From assembly GCF_001624695.1 (NCBI RefSeq), contig NZ_JSEP01000003.1:62001-126000 (forward strand): 64,000 bases of DNA, in the 5' to 3' direction. The translations under genes were made by a program, and so were the position numbers. Position 1 is the first letter of the stretch; each line of letters starts with the position of its first letter. Source of the stretch: Labrenzia sp. OB1. GTDB taxonomy: Bacteria > Pseudomonadota > Alphaproteobacteria > Rhizobiales > Stappiaceae. Below, piece by piece: positions 26,412 through 35,582 of this stretch. The notes below the pieces were generated by a model that was given only the letters and a program-made list of their open reading frames with translations, was not told where the DNA came from and did not search any database.

Positions 26412-26488
26412 ATTTGTGCGGCTTGTTCCAACAGATATCGGCCATGCTATCCACGCCAACAATATAGCGGCCCGCACGCCCCCACGGT

Positions 26489-27901
26489 TTAAACGTTCTC
26501 GCATATCGGCCTGCCCAGAAATTCCTGCAGAAAATTTATGAACCTCGGATCCGTTCCATGGGCCACGTTAACGCGCATGGCTGCCCGCCCGCGGCTTTGG
26601 CGGTTCGGATAAAAGACGGATCCGGGGGCAATGAAAATGCTTTGCTTGCTTGCCTGCGCGCACAGCTCCTGCTCGTCGACGTCCTCGGGAAACTCGACCC
26701 ACAGATAAAACCCGGGGATGGAGCTTTCCATGAGCGAAAGCCCGAGCCTTTCCATCTCTTCGAAAGTCGCCTTGCAGGCCTCCTCGACCCGTCCTCTCAA
26801 TCGTCTGAGGTGACGCAGGTAATGTCCGGCCTGAATGAGATTGAAGACGAACCGTTCGACATGTTCGGAGGAATTGACCAGCGTGACCATCTTGATATCC
26901 GCCAGCCGGCGGACAATCTCGGGTGCCCCGGCGACATAGCCGCACCGAAGACTTGCCGAAAGCGTTTTGGAAAAGGAGCCGAGATAAAGCACACGGTTCA
27001 ACTGGTCGAGCGCGGCAAGCCGTGGCAGCGTGGAGGGCAGGATATCGGCCAGCGCATCGTTTTCCACCAGAAGAAAGCCCCAGCGTTCAGCGAGCTGCAT
27101 CAGCCCGAAGGACCGGGACGGTGACAGGGATCCGCCCGTCGGATTGTGTCCATGCGACTGGGTGACGAACATCTTCGGACGGTGCAGCGCGAGCTTTGCC
27201 GTCAGGTCTTCCAGGTCCGTCCCGTCCCGGTCCCGGCGAATGCCGACGATCTGGACCTTGGCGAATGTCAGTTTGGAGAACAGCGGGTAGTATCCGGGTT
27301 CGTCGACGAAGACTGTATCGCCCGGCTCGGTCAGATGCCGGATGATCAGGTCCAGCCCGTGATTGACCCCATGGGTCAGCAGCAGCCCGTCCGGCTGAAC
27401 GGGAATGGAACGTTCGAGCAGTTGAATCCTCAGGCGCTCCCGCAGCGGACCATAGCCCCAGCAACTGCCGTAACCGAACTGAATGGATTCCGGATAGGGG
27501 GACTTGGCATTGGCGAAATGGCGCCTGAGTTCCGAGCCTTCCATCCACAACGGTGGCGGCCGCCCGTCTCCCGGCCGTACCTCGTAGTGTTTTTCCAGCT
27601 GTTCGCGCAGCAGCGATACGCCATCAACCGCGGCAGCGACATGCGGCGCCGGCGTCAAGGGCGGAGAGAGCCTCACCTGGGCCATGTAGTAACCCGACCC
27701 GGCACGGGCTTCGAGAAGCCCACGGGCCACAAGCCGGTCATAGGCTTCGGCCATTGTGTTCTTCGAAACACCGTTATCGCGCGCAGCCTGACGGATGGAG
27801 GGCAACCGCTCAAAGGTCTTGTAGGCGCCGGCCTCAACCATTAGAGCAACCTTTTCAACGATCTGGTCGACACGGGAAAGACGTCGGCTGCCATCGCTCA
27901 T
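26489..27901 (-). CDS. MocR-family regulator (GntR HTH plus PLP aminotransferase-like domain)
   Basis: 470 residues. The N-terminal GntR winged helix reads LPSIRQAARDNGVSKNTMAEAYDRLVARGLL (quoted in parts), followed by a linker and a class I aminotransferase fold. The PLP lysine is in GSFSKTLSASLR, and the HNPTG motif is present. MocR proteins sense a metabolite through PLP. It is divergent from the TRAP/HMG-CoA reductase operon, with repeated TGATTGTCCC sites between them. Confidence 0.92.
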   Translation of the reverse strand: MSDGSRRLSRVDQIVEKVALMVEAGAYKTFERLPSIRQAARDNGVSKNTMAEAYDRLVARGLLEARAGSGYYMAQVRLSPPLTPAPHVAAAVDGVSLLREQLEKHYEVRPGDGRPPPLWMEGSELRRHFANAKSPYPESIQFGYGSCWGYGPLRERLRIQLLERSIPVQPDGLLLTHGVNHGLDLIIRHLTEPGDTVFVDEPGYYPLFSKLTFAKVQIVGIRRDRDGTDLEDLTAKLALHRPKMFVTQSHGHNPTGGSLSPSRSFGLMQLAERWGFLLVENDALADILPSTLPRLAALDQLNRVLYLGSFSKTLSASLRCGYVAGAPEIVRRLADIKMVTLVNSSEHVERFVFNLIQAGHYLRHLRRLRGRVEEACKATFEEMERLGLSLMESSIPGFYLWVEFPEDVDEQELCAQASKQSIFIAPGSVFYPNRQSRGRAAMRVNVAHGTDPRFINFLQEFLGRPICENV

Positions 27902-27903
27902 CG

Positions 27904-27971
27904 TGATTGTCCCTGTTTTCTGACTGGGACAGTGACCTCACTATTGCCGCTATCCGTCCCTTGATTGTCCC
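27904..27971. promoter_or_regulatory. Putative MocR operators (TGATTGTCCC repeats)
   Basis: Two identical direct copies of TGATTGTCCC are at 27904-27913 and 27962-27971, 58 bp apart. A half site in inverse orientation, TGGGACA, is at 27925-27931, forming TGTCCC...GGGACA with the first copy. They lie between the divergent MocR and TRAP genes, where self- and target-regulation by MocR proteins is usual. Confidence 0.55.
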
Positions 27972-28034
27972 AAAATTTTTTATGACAGTCACGACCATTA
28001 AACCAGAAAGCGAGAGCTTCCTAGGGAGGAAAAC

Positions 28035-29075
28035 ATGACCAGATTGAATAGACGCGGACTTATTGCGGGCGCTGCCTTGGGTGCGGCTGCACTGGCCGCA
28101 TTGGCAGGACAGGGAACAGCACAGGCTCAGGACGCCGTCGAATGGCGCATGCAGGCCCTTTGGGACGCAGGCACGACCCCGTACGAATATGAAAAGAAAT
28201 TCGTTGAGCGCGTCAGCGAGCTGACCGACGGCAAATTCTCCATCAAGCTGTTCTCGGCCGGACAGCTCGTCCCGGCGAACCAGGCATTTGACGCCGTTCG
28301 CGCCGGCGCCTTCGAATTGATGAAAACCTATGACGGTTACGAAGCAGGCAAGATCCCGGCCTTCGCCTTCACATCGTCCATCCCCTTCGGCTTTCCGCAA
28401 TCCGACCAGTACGAAGCCTGGTTCTATGAGCTGGGTGGGCTGGAACTTGCGCGCGAAGCCTACGACAGGGCGGGCCTGTTCTATATCGCCCCCACCGTCT
28501 ACGGCGAAGAGCCGATCCATTCCACTGTTAGGATGGAAACCATTGCCGACATGGCTGACAAGAAAGGCCGGTTCGTCGGCCTTGCCTCGGCTGTGATGGG
28601 AGACATGGATGTCGCGGTCACGCCGATGGCGACGGGCGAGATCTATACGGCGCTCGAAAAAGGCCTCATCGACTTTGCCGACCGGGGCGACCTGACGGCC
28701 AACTACGAGGCAGGTCTGGCGGAAGTCGCCAAGTTCATCATCCTTCCGGGCGTACACCAGCCGACAACGGCCACGAGCTATGTCGCCAACAAGGCGGCCT
28801 ATGAAGCCCTGCCCGACTCCTACAAGGCCGCTCTTGCGGTGGCTGCGCGTGAAATCTCCGGCTCCCTGCGCCAGCACATCATGACGCAGAACGCCGAGGT
28901 TCTCGAAAAGTACAAGGAAAAGGGCGTTGAGGTGATCTACCTGGACGAAGCCGACGTTGCCAGCCATCGCGCCAGTGCCGTCGAATCCTGGAAAAAAGCC
29001 ACCAAGGATGACGATCTGGCCAACCGTGTCCTTGAAAGTCAGGTTAACTTCATGACTGCTCTGGGTCTGCTTTAA
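28035..29075 (+). CDS. TRAP transporter solute-binding subunit DctP, likely mevalonate-type ligand
   Basis: 346-residue periplasmic binding protein. It begins with a Tat-like leader (NRRGLIAGAALGAAA, cleaved after AQAQ). The mature part has the TRAP pattern WRMQALWDAGTTPYEYEKKFVERV, SAGQLVPANQAFDAVRAGAFEL and a catalytic-region Arg before the hinge. It leads an operon with DctQ, DctM and a degradative HMG-CoA reductase, so mevalonate is the best guess for the ligand (inference). Confidence 0.88.
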   Translation: MTRLNRRGLIAGAALGAAALAALAGQGTAQAQDAVEWRMQALWDAGTTPYEYEKKFVERVSELTDGKFSIKLFSAGQLVPANQAFDAVRAGAFELMKTYDGYEAGKIPAFAFTSSIPFGFPQSDQYEAWFYELGGLELAREAYDRAGLFYIAPTVYGEEPIHSTVRMETIADMADKKGRFVGLASAVMGDMDVAVTPMATGEIYTALEKGLIDFADRGDLTANYEAGLAEVAKFIILPGVHQPTTATSYVANKAAYEALPDSYKAALAVAAREISGSLRQHIMTQNAEVLEKYKEKGVEVIYLDEADVASHRASAVESWKKATKDDDLANRVLESQVNFMTALGLL

Positions 29076-29155
29076 GACCTTCCTCCCGCAGAGCGGCGAT
29101 CGGGGCTTCGGCACCGGTCGCCGTTCGGCAGCTTTTATCCTGGCTCCACAGCTTC

Positions 29156-29662
29156 ATGAAACAGATCTGTTCACTCATCACCGGTATCAACCGGGTGCTT
29201 TTCCTCGCAGCAGCCGCGCTGATTTTCGCCGTGGTGCCCATGCTGCTTTTCGAGGTCGTCGCCCGCTACGCGTTCGATTCCCCCACGGTCTGGGCGATGG
29301 AGGCCAGCACGCTTGTCTTCGGTCCCCACTTCCTGTTTGCGGGCCCCTACCTGCTGCATCTCAAGGGCCATGTCGCCGTCGACATTTTCAGCGAGAAGCT
29401 GCACGGCAGGGCGAAAATCGCCTCGGAGGTGTTTTCCTATCTTGTCGTTGCCATCTTCGCAGGCGTCTTCGCCGTGGTGAGCTGGCCGCTGGCCATGAAT
29501 TCCTTCGGCATGGCCGAAACGAGCTTTTCCGCCTGGAACCCGCCGATCTGGTGGCTGAAATTCGTCGTGCCGCTGTCTTTCGCCATGCTTTTCACCCAGG
29601 CGGTCGCAGAAATCCTCCAGGCAGTGTTTTTCTCCGAAAATGAGATCGGAGCGGACGCATGA
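29156..29662 (+). CDS. TRAP transporter small permease DctQ
   Basis: 168 residues with four membrane helices. The motifs FEVVARYAFDSPTVWAMEAS and GPYLLHLKGHVAVDIF are typical of DctQ. It overlaps dctM by 4 bp (ATGA) and follows the binding protein by 80 bp. Confidence 0.9.
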   Translation: MKQICSLITGINRVLFLAAAALIFAVVPMLLFEVVARYAFDSPTVWAMEASTLVFGPHFLFAGPYLLHLKGHVAVDIFSEKLHGRAKIASEVFSYLVVAIFAGVFAVVSWPLAMNSFGMAETSFSAWNPPIWWLKFVVPLSFAMLFTQAVAEILQAVFFSENEIGADA

Positions 29663-30972
29663 GCTCCGAATTCGTCCTTGCCATCATGTTCGCAAGCCTC
29701 ATCGGCCTGCTTCTGACCGGTGTGCCGCTGGCCTTCACGCTCGGCGCTCTGGCCCTGCTTTTCACTTTGCTCTTGTGGGGCTCCGCCGCCCTGTCGGTGA
29801 CGATCCTCAATCTCTATTCCACCATGACGTCGGAAGCGCTGCTTGCCATTCCGCTCTATGTCATGATGGCCAGCACGCTGCAGCGCTCCGGCGTGATTGA
29901 AAGCCTTTACCGCGCAATGGAACTGTGGTCGCGCCGCCTTCCGGGCGGACTGGCGGTCGGCACCATTGTCATCTGCACCATCATCGCCGCCATGACCGGC
30001 ATCGTGGGCGCCGCCGTTGCGGCGATGGGCATGCTTGCGCTGCCTTCCATGCTGAAGCGCAAATACAGTCCCGAACTGGCGATCGGCACGATCTGCGCCG
30101 GCGGAACCCTGGGCATTCTCATTCCCCCGTCGGTCATCACCATCGTTTATGCGGTCACAGCACAGGCTTCCATCGGCCAGATGTTCATCGCCGGCGTCGT
30201 TCCCGGCCTGCTGCTGGCTTCGCTCTATATCGGCTACATCGTCCTGCGCGCCACGTTCAATCCTTCCGTCGCGCCGCGTCCGGACGCCGACGAGCCCACC
30301 ACTTGGGACGAACGGATTGCCTCGCTGAAATCCCTGGTTCTGCCGCTGCTGATCATCGTCGGCGTTCTCGGCACCATCTACATGGGCATCGCCACGCCGA
30401 CGGAAGCCGCCGCTGTCGGCGTGTTTCTAGCCTTCATCTCTGCCCTGATCGAGCGGCGTCTCGGCTGGGAACTTGTCTACGGCGTCGCGCTCGACGTGGT
30501 GAAGGTCACGGCGATGATCCTCTGGATCACTATCGGTGCAAGGGCATTCGTGGCGATTTTCACCGGAACCGGTGGCGCCGACTTCCTGCTGGACTTCATT
30601 CAGAACCTGGACGCCAACCGCTGGGTCGTGCTGGCGGTAATGCTGGGAATTCTCTTCCTGCTCGGCATGTTCCTGGACGAAATCGGCATCATTCTTCTGT
30701 GCGTGCCGGTCTTTCTTCCGGTGATCGACTTCCTCGGTTTCGATCGGCTCTGGTTCGGCATCCTCTTCCTGGTCTCCGCCCAGATGGCCTATATCTCGCC
30801 ACCCTTTGGCTACACGCTTTTCTACATGAAAGGCGTTCTCCCGGCCGGGATCGGCATGGGGACCGTCTACCGCGCCATCATTCCCTTCATTCTTCTCCAG
30901 GCCCTCGGTATCTTCATCTGCGCTCTCTTCCCGGAGCTGGTGCTGTGGCTTCCCAATTCAATGATCAACTAA
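29659..30972 (+). CDS. TRAP transporter large permease DctM
   Basis: 437 residues with about twelve helices. LLTGVPLAFTLGALAL near the start, GAAVAAMGMLALPSMLKRKYSPELAIG and CAGGTLGILIPPSVITIVYAV are DctM hallmarks. It forms the sodium-driven membrane unit with DctQ. Confidence 0.93.
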   Translation: MSSEFVLAIMFASLIGLLLTGVPLAFTLGALALLFTLLLWGSAALSVTILNLYSTMTSEALLAIPLYVMMASTLQRSGVIESLYRAMELWSRRLPGGLAVGTIVICTIIAAMTGIVGAAVAAMGMLALPSMLKRKYSPELAIGTICAGGTLGILIPPSVITIVYAVTAQASIGQMFIAGVVPGLLLASLYIGYIVLRATFNPSVAPRPDADEPTTWDERIASLKSLVLPLLIIVGVLGTIYMGIATPTEAAAVGVFLAFISALIERRLGWELVYGVALDVVKVTAMILWITIGARAFVAIFTGTGGADFLLDFIQNLDANRWVVLAVMLGILFLLGMFLDEIGIILLCVPVFLPVIDFLGFDRLWFGILFLVSAQMAYISPPFGYTLFYMKGVLPAGIGMGTVYRAIIPFILLQALGIFICALFPELVLWLPNSMIN

Positions 30973-30987
30973 CATGCAGGACATCCG

Positions 30988-32265
30988 ATGAGCGACGACA
31001 CATCGTCCCGAATTGAAGGCTTTCACAAAATGGAGCCGGATGCCCGGCTCCAGGCCGTGGCGCGCCAGGCAAAGCTCGGCAACGAAGCCGTCGCCACTCT
31101 AGCGGATGCCGCCTCCGGCCAGATAGAGCTGGCCGACCGCCTTGTCGAAAATGCCATCACCAGCATGGCCATTCCGGTCGGGATCGCCACCAACGTCACC
31201 GTCGACGGACGGGACGTGCTGGTGCCGATGGCTACGGAGGAATCCTCCGTCATTGCCGCTGTCTGCAACTCCGCCAAGCGCTGCCGGTCCACCGGCGGTT
31301 TCAGGACCTCCACAAGCGGCCCGGTCATGGCTGCCCAGATTCAGCTTCTGGGCGCCAGCGATCCGGAAAACGTCCGCCTGAAGGTTCTGGAACGCATCGG
31401 CGAAATCAAGGCGATCTGCGACGAGACCGATCCGCTCCTGCTGAAATTCGGCGGCGGGTTCCAGGATCTCGACATTCGCGTGATCGACACGGCCGAAGGC
31501 CCGATGACCGTGGTGCACATCATTGTCGACACCCGCGACGCCATGGGCGCCAACGCCGTCAACAGCATGGCGGAGGCCCTGGCCCCGAAGCTGGAGGAAT
31601 GGACCGGAGCCCGCAGCCTGCTGCGCATCCTGACCAATCTGGCCGACCGCCGTCTCGCCCGCGTGCGCGCTGTCTGGCCGGCCGAGGAGATCGGCGGCGA
31701 GCAGGTGCGTGATGACATGCTGTCGGCCTATCATTTCGCCGATGCCGACCCCTATCGGGCCGCCACCCACAACAAGGGCATCATGAACGGCATCAGCGCG
31801 GTGGTGCTGGCGACGGGCAACGACACCCGCGCCATCGAGGCCGGCGCCCACGCCTACGCGGCAAAGGACGGCTGGTACCGCTCCATGACCCGTTGGGAAA
31901 AGGACGGCGACGGCAATCTCGTCGGCATTCTTGAAATGCCGCTGGCGGTCGGGCTGATCGGCGGCGCCACGAAGATCCACCCGACGGCGCAGGCCAACCT
32001 GAAGATCCTTGGCGTCAAGACCGCCGACGAACTGGCACGCATCATCGTTTCCGTCGGCCTTGCCCAGAACTTCGGAGCCATGCGCGCGCTGGCGACCACC
32101 GGCATCCAGAAAGGCCACATGGCCCTGCATGCCCAGAACGTCGCCCTGATGGTCGGGGCCGTCGGCACGGAAATCGACAAGGTGGCGGAGGAACTTAAAA
32201 CGCTCGGCAAGGTACGTCAGGACCTCGCTGAAGGCATCCTGGCGCGTCTGCGCGGCGAAGCCTGA
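30988..32265 (+). CDS. mvaA: Degradative hydroxymethylglutaryl-CoA reductase (class II)
   Basis: 425 residues. Catalytic residues of the class II enzyme are in place: Glu84 in ATEESS, Lys263 in THNKGIMNG, Asp279 in GND and His381 in GHMALH. ENAITSMAIPVG is also conserved. Class II enzymes as in Pseudomonas mevalonii oxidise mevalonate to HMG-CoA with NAD. No mevalonate biosynthesis or HMG-CoA lyase gene is near, so the next step must be encoded elsewhere. It starts 15 bp after DctM with AGGA upstream. Confidence 0.92.
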   Translation: MSDDTSSRIEGFHKMEPDARLQAVARQAKLGNEAVATLADAASGQIELADRLVENAITSMAIPVGIATNVTVDGRDVLVPMATEESSVIAAVCNSAKRCRSTGGFRTSTSGPVMAAQIQLLGASDPENVRLKVLERIGEIKAICDETDPLLLKFGGGFQDLDIRVIDTAEGPMTVVHIIVDTRDAMGANAVNSMAEALAPKLEEWTGARSLLRILTNLADRRLARVRAVWPAEEIGGEQVRDDMLSAYHFADADPYRAATHNKGIMNGISAVVLATGNDTRAIEAGAHAYAAKDGWYRSMTRWEKDGDGNLVGILEMPLAVGLIGGATKIHPTAQANLKILGVKTADELARIIVSVGLAQNFGAMRALATTGIQKGHMALHAQNVALMVGAVGTEIDKVAEELKTLGKVRQDLAEGILARLRGEA

Positions 32266-32417
32266 CGAAGAGGACAAACTCTTCCGTAAAATTGCCCAGC
32301 CTGCGACCCTAAGCGGGCATTTCAGAACTGTGCCCGACCCGGCAGCAGCCGATTTTCTCTGCTTTGGATGAGATTGCCTCTTTTCCAATCGATTGCTTGT
32401 TGTATCCTTTTTGCAGG

Positions 32418-32936
32418 ATGACAACGGACCTGATCGATCTGCGCGCGGCCCGAACCGCGGATTGCGACGCGCTAGCCGGGATTCACAGCGAAGCCTGGCT
32501 CGGCGCCTACAGGGGCGTGCTGCACGGCGTCGACCTGCAGAAGATGGTCTCCCGGCGGGGCACTAGCTGGTGGCGGGGTGCCCTTGCGCGCGGTGTGGAC
32601 ATCAAGATCCTCAGCATTGCCGACGTCCCGGCCGGCTACGCGACTTACGGCCCTTGCCGCCTGCGCGATACCGGCATGGAGGGTGAGATATACGAACTCT
32701 ATCTGAAGCCTGAATATCAGGGTCTGGGCTTCGGCCGAACCCTGTTCGGGAATGTCAGGGAAACGCTGTCTTCAAAGAACCTCTCGGGCCTTGCGGTTCA
32801 GGTGCTCAGCGACAACCGGCCCGCGCGTGCCTTCTACAATGCACTCGGCGGAAGACTGGCAGCGAAATCATGGTACCGCCTGGGCGGCAAACGCATGGAA
32901 CTGTCCATCTACGCCTGGCCAGAGAAGAAAACCTGA
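32418..32936 (+). CDS. GNAT family N-acetyltransferase
   Basis: 172 residues with the GNAT acetyl-CoA site ELYLKPEYQGLGFGRTLF and a following VQVLSDNRPARAFYNALGG segment. ATG at 32418 begins MTTDLIDLRAARTAD, the usual first strand; a TTG at 32364 is an alternative. Substrate unknown. Confidence 0.85.
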   Translation: MTTDLIDLRAARTADCDALAGIHSEAWLGAYRGVLHGVDLQKMVSRRGTSWWRGALARGVDIKILSIADVPAGYATYGPCRLRDTGMEGEIYELYLKPEYQGLGFGRTLFGNVRETLSSKNLSGLAVQVLSDNRPARAFYNALGGRLAAKSWYRLGGKRMELSIYAWPEKKT

Positions 32937-32988
32937 AACCAACGGTTTCCGGAGCCACGCCTCGTTTCGGCATTGCTCCGCGCGGGCG

Positions 32989-33573
32989 TCAGTACAGAAT
33001 CCCCGGGGCTCCGATGATAGCCGGCGGATTGGAACAATCGAAGGATCCGGCCATGCTGTCCGCCGCCTGACGGGCCAGGACATTGGCGTTCTTGTTGGCC
33101 TGCGCGTCGATCCGCGCGATCTGGCAGGTGCCTCCGCCGGGCAGAAGCTGGGTGACGATCAGCACGCTGCCGGTCTTGCCGCTGTCGTCCACACTTGGAA
33201 ACCACCGCAGGATGGTCGCGAAAGGCACACCGTCGCGCAACCGCCACTCGAGCGTCTCGTTGACGGTGTTGAAATTCGGCAGTGTCTGTCCGGCCGCCGG
33301 CTCGTCCGCCGCGGCCGGCCCGAAGGAGACGAACATGCGCAGGTCGCCTTCTGCGACATAGACCGGCTGGCCCTTGTATCCGGGGCATTGCCAGGCGCCG
33401 CCGAAAGTGCCCTCTTCCGTATCGGCCGCGGCGATTTGCCTGCAGGCCTCAAGCCGGACCTTGGTATAGTCGCTGGCGACACTTTCCGCAGCGGCTTCAG
33501 GCACAAGGGGAAAGGCCATGGCAAGAACGACGAGAGCCAAAGCCCCCACCAGCTTAAAGGCGAACTGCAGCAT
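32989..33573 (-). CDS. Secreted protein of unknown function
   Basis: 194 residues. Signal peptide: hydrophobic stretch FKLVGALALVVLAMAFPLV, cleavage after EAAA. ATG at 33573 has GGAGGAG 6 bases upstream, so longer starts are rejected. Two cysteine pairs lie in the mature part (EACRQ, AWQCPG; GGTCQI, SFDCSNP), likely disulphide-bonded in the periplasm. No family recognised. Confidence 0.78.
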   Translation of the reverse strand: MLQFAFKLVGALALVVLAMAFPLVPEAAAESVASDYTKVRLEACRQIAAADTEEGTFGGAWQCPGYKGQPVYVAEGDLRMFVSFGPAAADEPAAGQTLPNFNTVNETLEWRLRDGVPFATILRWFPSVDDSGKTGSVLIVTQLLPGGGTCQIARIDAQANKNANVLARQAADSMAGSFDCSNPPAIIGAPGILY

Positions 33574-33704
33574 CTGAACTCCTCCGGAGGAATTGACTAG
33601 CCGGAGAGAGCCAAGATCATCCTTTGGGTGCAATGCAAAATAAAGGACTTGAACTTCTCCTGCGGGATTGCGATAGACCCTGCAACGAAAAACAGGAGTG
33701 TGCA

Positions 33705-34244
33705 ATGCGTATCGACGCCGTGCCGATTGGCAAGAACCCGCCGGAAGACGTCAACGTCATCATCGAGGTGTCCGTTGGTGGCGAACCGATCAAATACGAA
33801 ATGGATAAGGAAGCCGGGGCGATGTATGTCGACCGCTTTCTCTATACCCCGATGCGCTATCCGGGCAATTACGGCTTCGTACCGCACACCCTTTGCGGCG
33901 ATGGCGACCCGATCGACGTGATCGTCGTCAACCAGCGGCCTATCGTGCCGGGTGCGATCATGAACTGCCGCCCGATCGGTGTGCTTCTGATGGAAGACGA
34001 ATCCGGCAAGGACGAGAAGATCATCGCCGTACCGACCCACAAGCTGAGCAAGCGCTACGACAACATCAACGACATTTCCGACCTGCCGGACATCACCATG
34101 GCCCAGGTCAGGCACTTCTTCGAGCACTACAAAGATCTCGAGCCCGGCAAATGGGTGAAGATCACCGGTGTCGAGGGAACCGAAGCGGCCAAGCGGATGA
34201 TCAGCGAATCGATCGAACGCGCCCGCATGGAAGGCGCCGAATAA
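33705..34244 (+). CDS. ppa: Inorganic pyrophosphatase (family I)
   Basis: 179-residue soluble enzyme that hydrolyses pyrophosphate. The active-site block [10 protein letters not shown], with metal-binding Asp residues, and [12 protein letters not shown] are diagnostic. ATG at 33705 has AGGAG 7-8 bases upstream. Monocistronic and divergent from the secreted protein. Confidence 0.96.
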   Translation: MRIDAVPIGKNPPEDVNVIIEVSVGGEPIKYEMDKEAGAMYVDRFLYTPMRYPGNYGFVPHTLCGDGDPIDVIVVNQRPIVPGAIMNCRPIGVLLMEDESGKDEKIIAVPTHKLSKRYDNINDISDLPDITMAQVRHFFEHYKDLEPGKWVKITGVEGTEAAKRMISESIERARMEGAE

Positions 34245-34263
34245 AGCGCTCTTTTTCGAGAGT

Positions 34264-34707
34264 TCAGTCGAGGCCGCAATCCGCAGCGGCCTCGATGCGT
34301 TCCATGTCCTGATCCGAAAGCCCGAAATGGTGACCGATCTCATGGATCAACACATGGGCGACGACATCTCCCAATGTCTCGTCCATGGCTGCCCAGTAGT
34401 CCAGGATGGGTCTTCTGAAAAGCCAGATCCGGTTGGGCAGTTGGCCGGTTCCGGCCGCGTCATCGCCGTCGATCAGGCCGTTTCCTTCAAACAGTCCCAG
34501 AAGCTCATGCGGATCCTCGATGGACAGCGCATCGAGAACGTCATCCGGCGCATATTCGGCCATGTTGATCTGGACATGCCCGCAGCGCAGCAAGAGGTCG
34601 TCCGGGAGGCCAGCAAGCGTTTCACTCGCCATGGCCTCGAAATCGCCAAGGTCGGGAGCCTTCAGCTCTGACCAGTCACTCCGGCTGACCGGACGGATCG
34701 ACGCCAT
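34264..34707 (-). CDS. Zincin-like metallopeptidase family protein
   Basis: 147 residues with the HEIGHHFGLSDQDM zinc motif (HExxH plus later Asp) at about residue 125, the family mark of COG3824. ATG at 34707 is preferred because AGAGGA lies 6 bases upstream; an ATG at 34713 would be directly against it. Substrate unknown. Confidence 0.87.
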   Translation of the reverse strand: MASIRPVSRSDWSELKAPDLGDFEAMASETLAGLPDDLLLRCGHVQINMAEYAPDDVLDALSIEDPHELLGLFEGNGLIDGDDAAGTGQLPNRIWLFRRPILDYWAAMDETLGDVVAHVLIHEIGHHFGLSDQDMERIEAAADCGLD

Positions 34708-34737
34708 ACTCATTCCTCTGGCCGCTCAAAATTGTCT

Positions 34738-35046
34738 TTATCGGCCTAATACGTAAGTAACAAAAAGATAAACGGCCAGTCCTATCGCAAAAACAAGTCC
34801 CAGGCCGCGCCCGACCCGCGTCGCCCAGACCTCGACCTGGTCGTCCGCGTCCTTGTCGGCGGCGCTCATGTGATTCCTGGCCCGGTCGGCCATGCGCACG
34901 AACGTCGACCCGCCGATGGTCTCGCTTTCCGCCTCGACCCGGTCGAGCACCCGCAGCGCTTCCTCGCGCTGTTTTTCTTTCGGGTGCTTTTCTTTCATAT
35001 GCCCATCCTTCATGTGCACGCCGTTTTCATGCTCTGAACCGCTCAT
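34738..35046 (-). CDS. Small tail-anchored protein
   Basis: 102 residues: a charged N-terminal part rich in His/Lys/Glu (HMKDGHMKEKHPKEKQREE), a coiled-coil-like middle, and a single C-terminal helix (LGLVFAIGLAVYLFVTYVLG). ATG at 35046 overlaps the DsbB-like stop by 4 bp and has TAGGAGC upstream, so the two are translated together. No family known. Confidence 0.72.
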   Translation of the reverse strand: MSGSEHENGVHMKDGHMKEKHPKEKQREEALRVLDRVEAESETIGGSTFVRMADRARNHMSAADKDADDQVEVWATRVGRGLGLVFAIGLAVYLFVTYVLGR

Positions 35047-35567
35047 GCTCCTACACTTACCCTGTTCGGGCGCTGTTTCAACAGCACGGCCGAAATCAGC
35101 GCAAGCAGGGCGATGCCGGCGGAGGCGACGGCATTCCAGCCCGCGAAGGACAGACCGAACATCCGCCAACTGGCTTCCGTGCAACTGACCACCCGTGTGG
35201 ACTGCAGCGCCTGCAGCATGTCGGCGGCCTTCGCCGGAGCCGCGCTGCCGCCGCCGCAATCGCTGGGCCCCGCCCAGAACTGCCACTCCGCCCCGGCCTG
35301 ATAGACCCCGAGCCCAGCGCCATAGGCGAACACCGCCGTAGCCACCAGCAGGAGCAGCATCGCGAGCCCCCGCCTTTCCCGGCCCATCAGCATCAAAGCC
35401 ACGGCCATAAGCGGCAGGCCGGCATAAAAGGGAAACCGCTGTTCCAGGCAGAGCTTGCAGGGCACATAGCCACCGATCAGCTGAAAGCCCCAGGCCGTCG
35501 AAATAACGGCCAGTCCGCCGATCAGCGCCAGTACCGTCAAGTTTCTCGCCAGTCGCTCTGCGGACAT
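35043..35567 (-). CDS. DsbB family disulphide bond oxidoreductase
   Basis: 174 residues with four membrane helices. The first periplasmic loop has the CxxC pair (VPCKLCLEQR) that contacts quinone, and later single cysteines in PSDCGGG and VVSCTEASW form the second pair. It probably reoxidises a DsbA-type oxidase; no dsbA is near. Confidence 0.9.
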   Translation of the reverse strand: MSAERLARNLTVLALIGGLAVISTAWGFQLIGGYVPCKLCLEQRFPFYAGLPLMAVALMLMGRERRGLAMLLLLVATAVFAYGAGLGVYQAGAEWQFWAGPSDCGGGSAAPAKAADMLQALQSTRVVSCTEASWRMFGLSFAGWNAVASAGIALLALISAVLLKQRPNRVSVGA

Positions 35568-35582
35568 CGTGCCCTCCTGAAT

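Noticed and set aside
31099-32424. 441-codon frame on the minus strand
   Set aside because: Antisense to the HMG-CoA reductase gene, which has all catalytic motifs.
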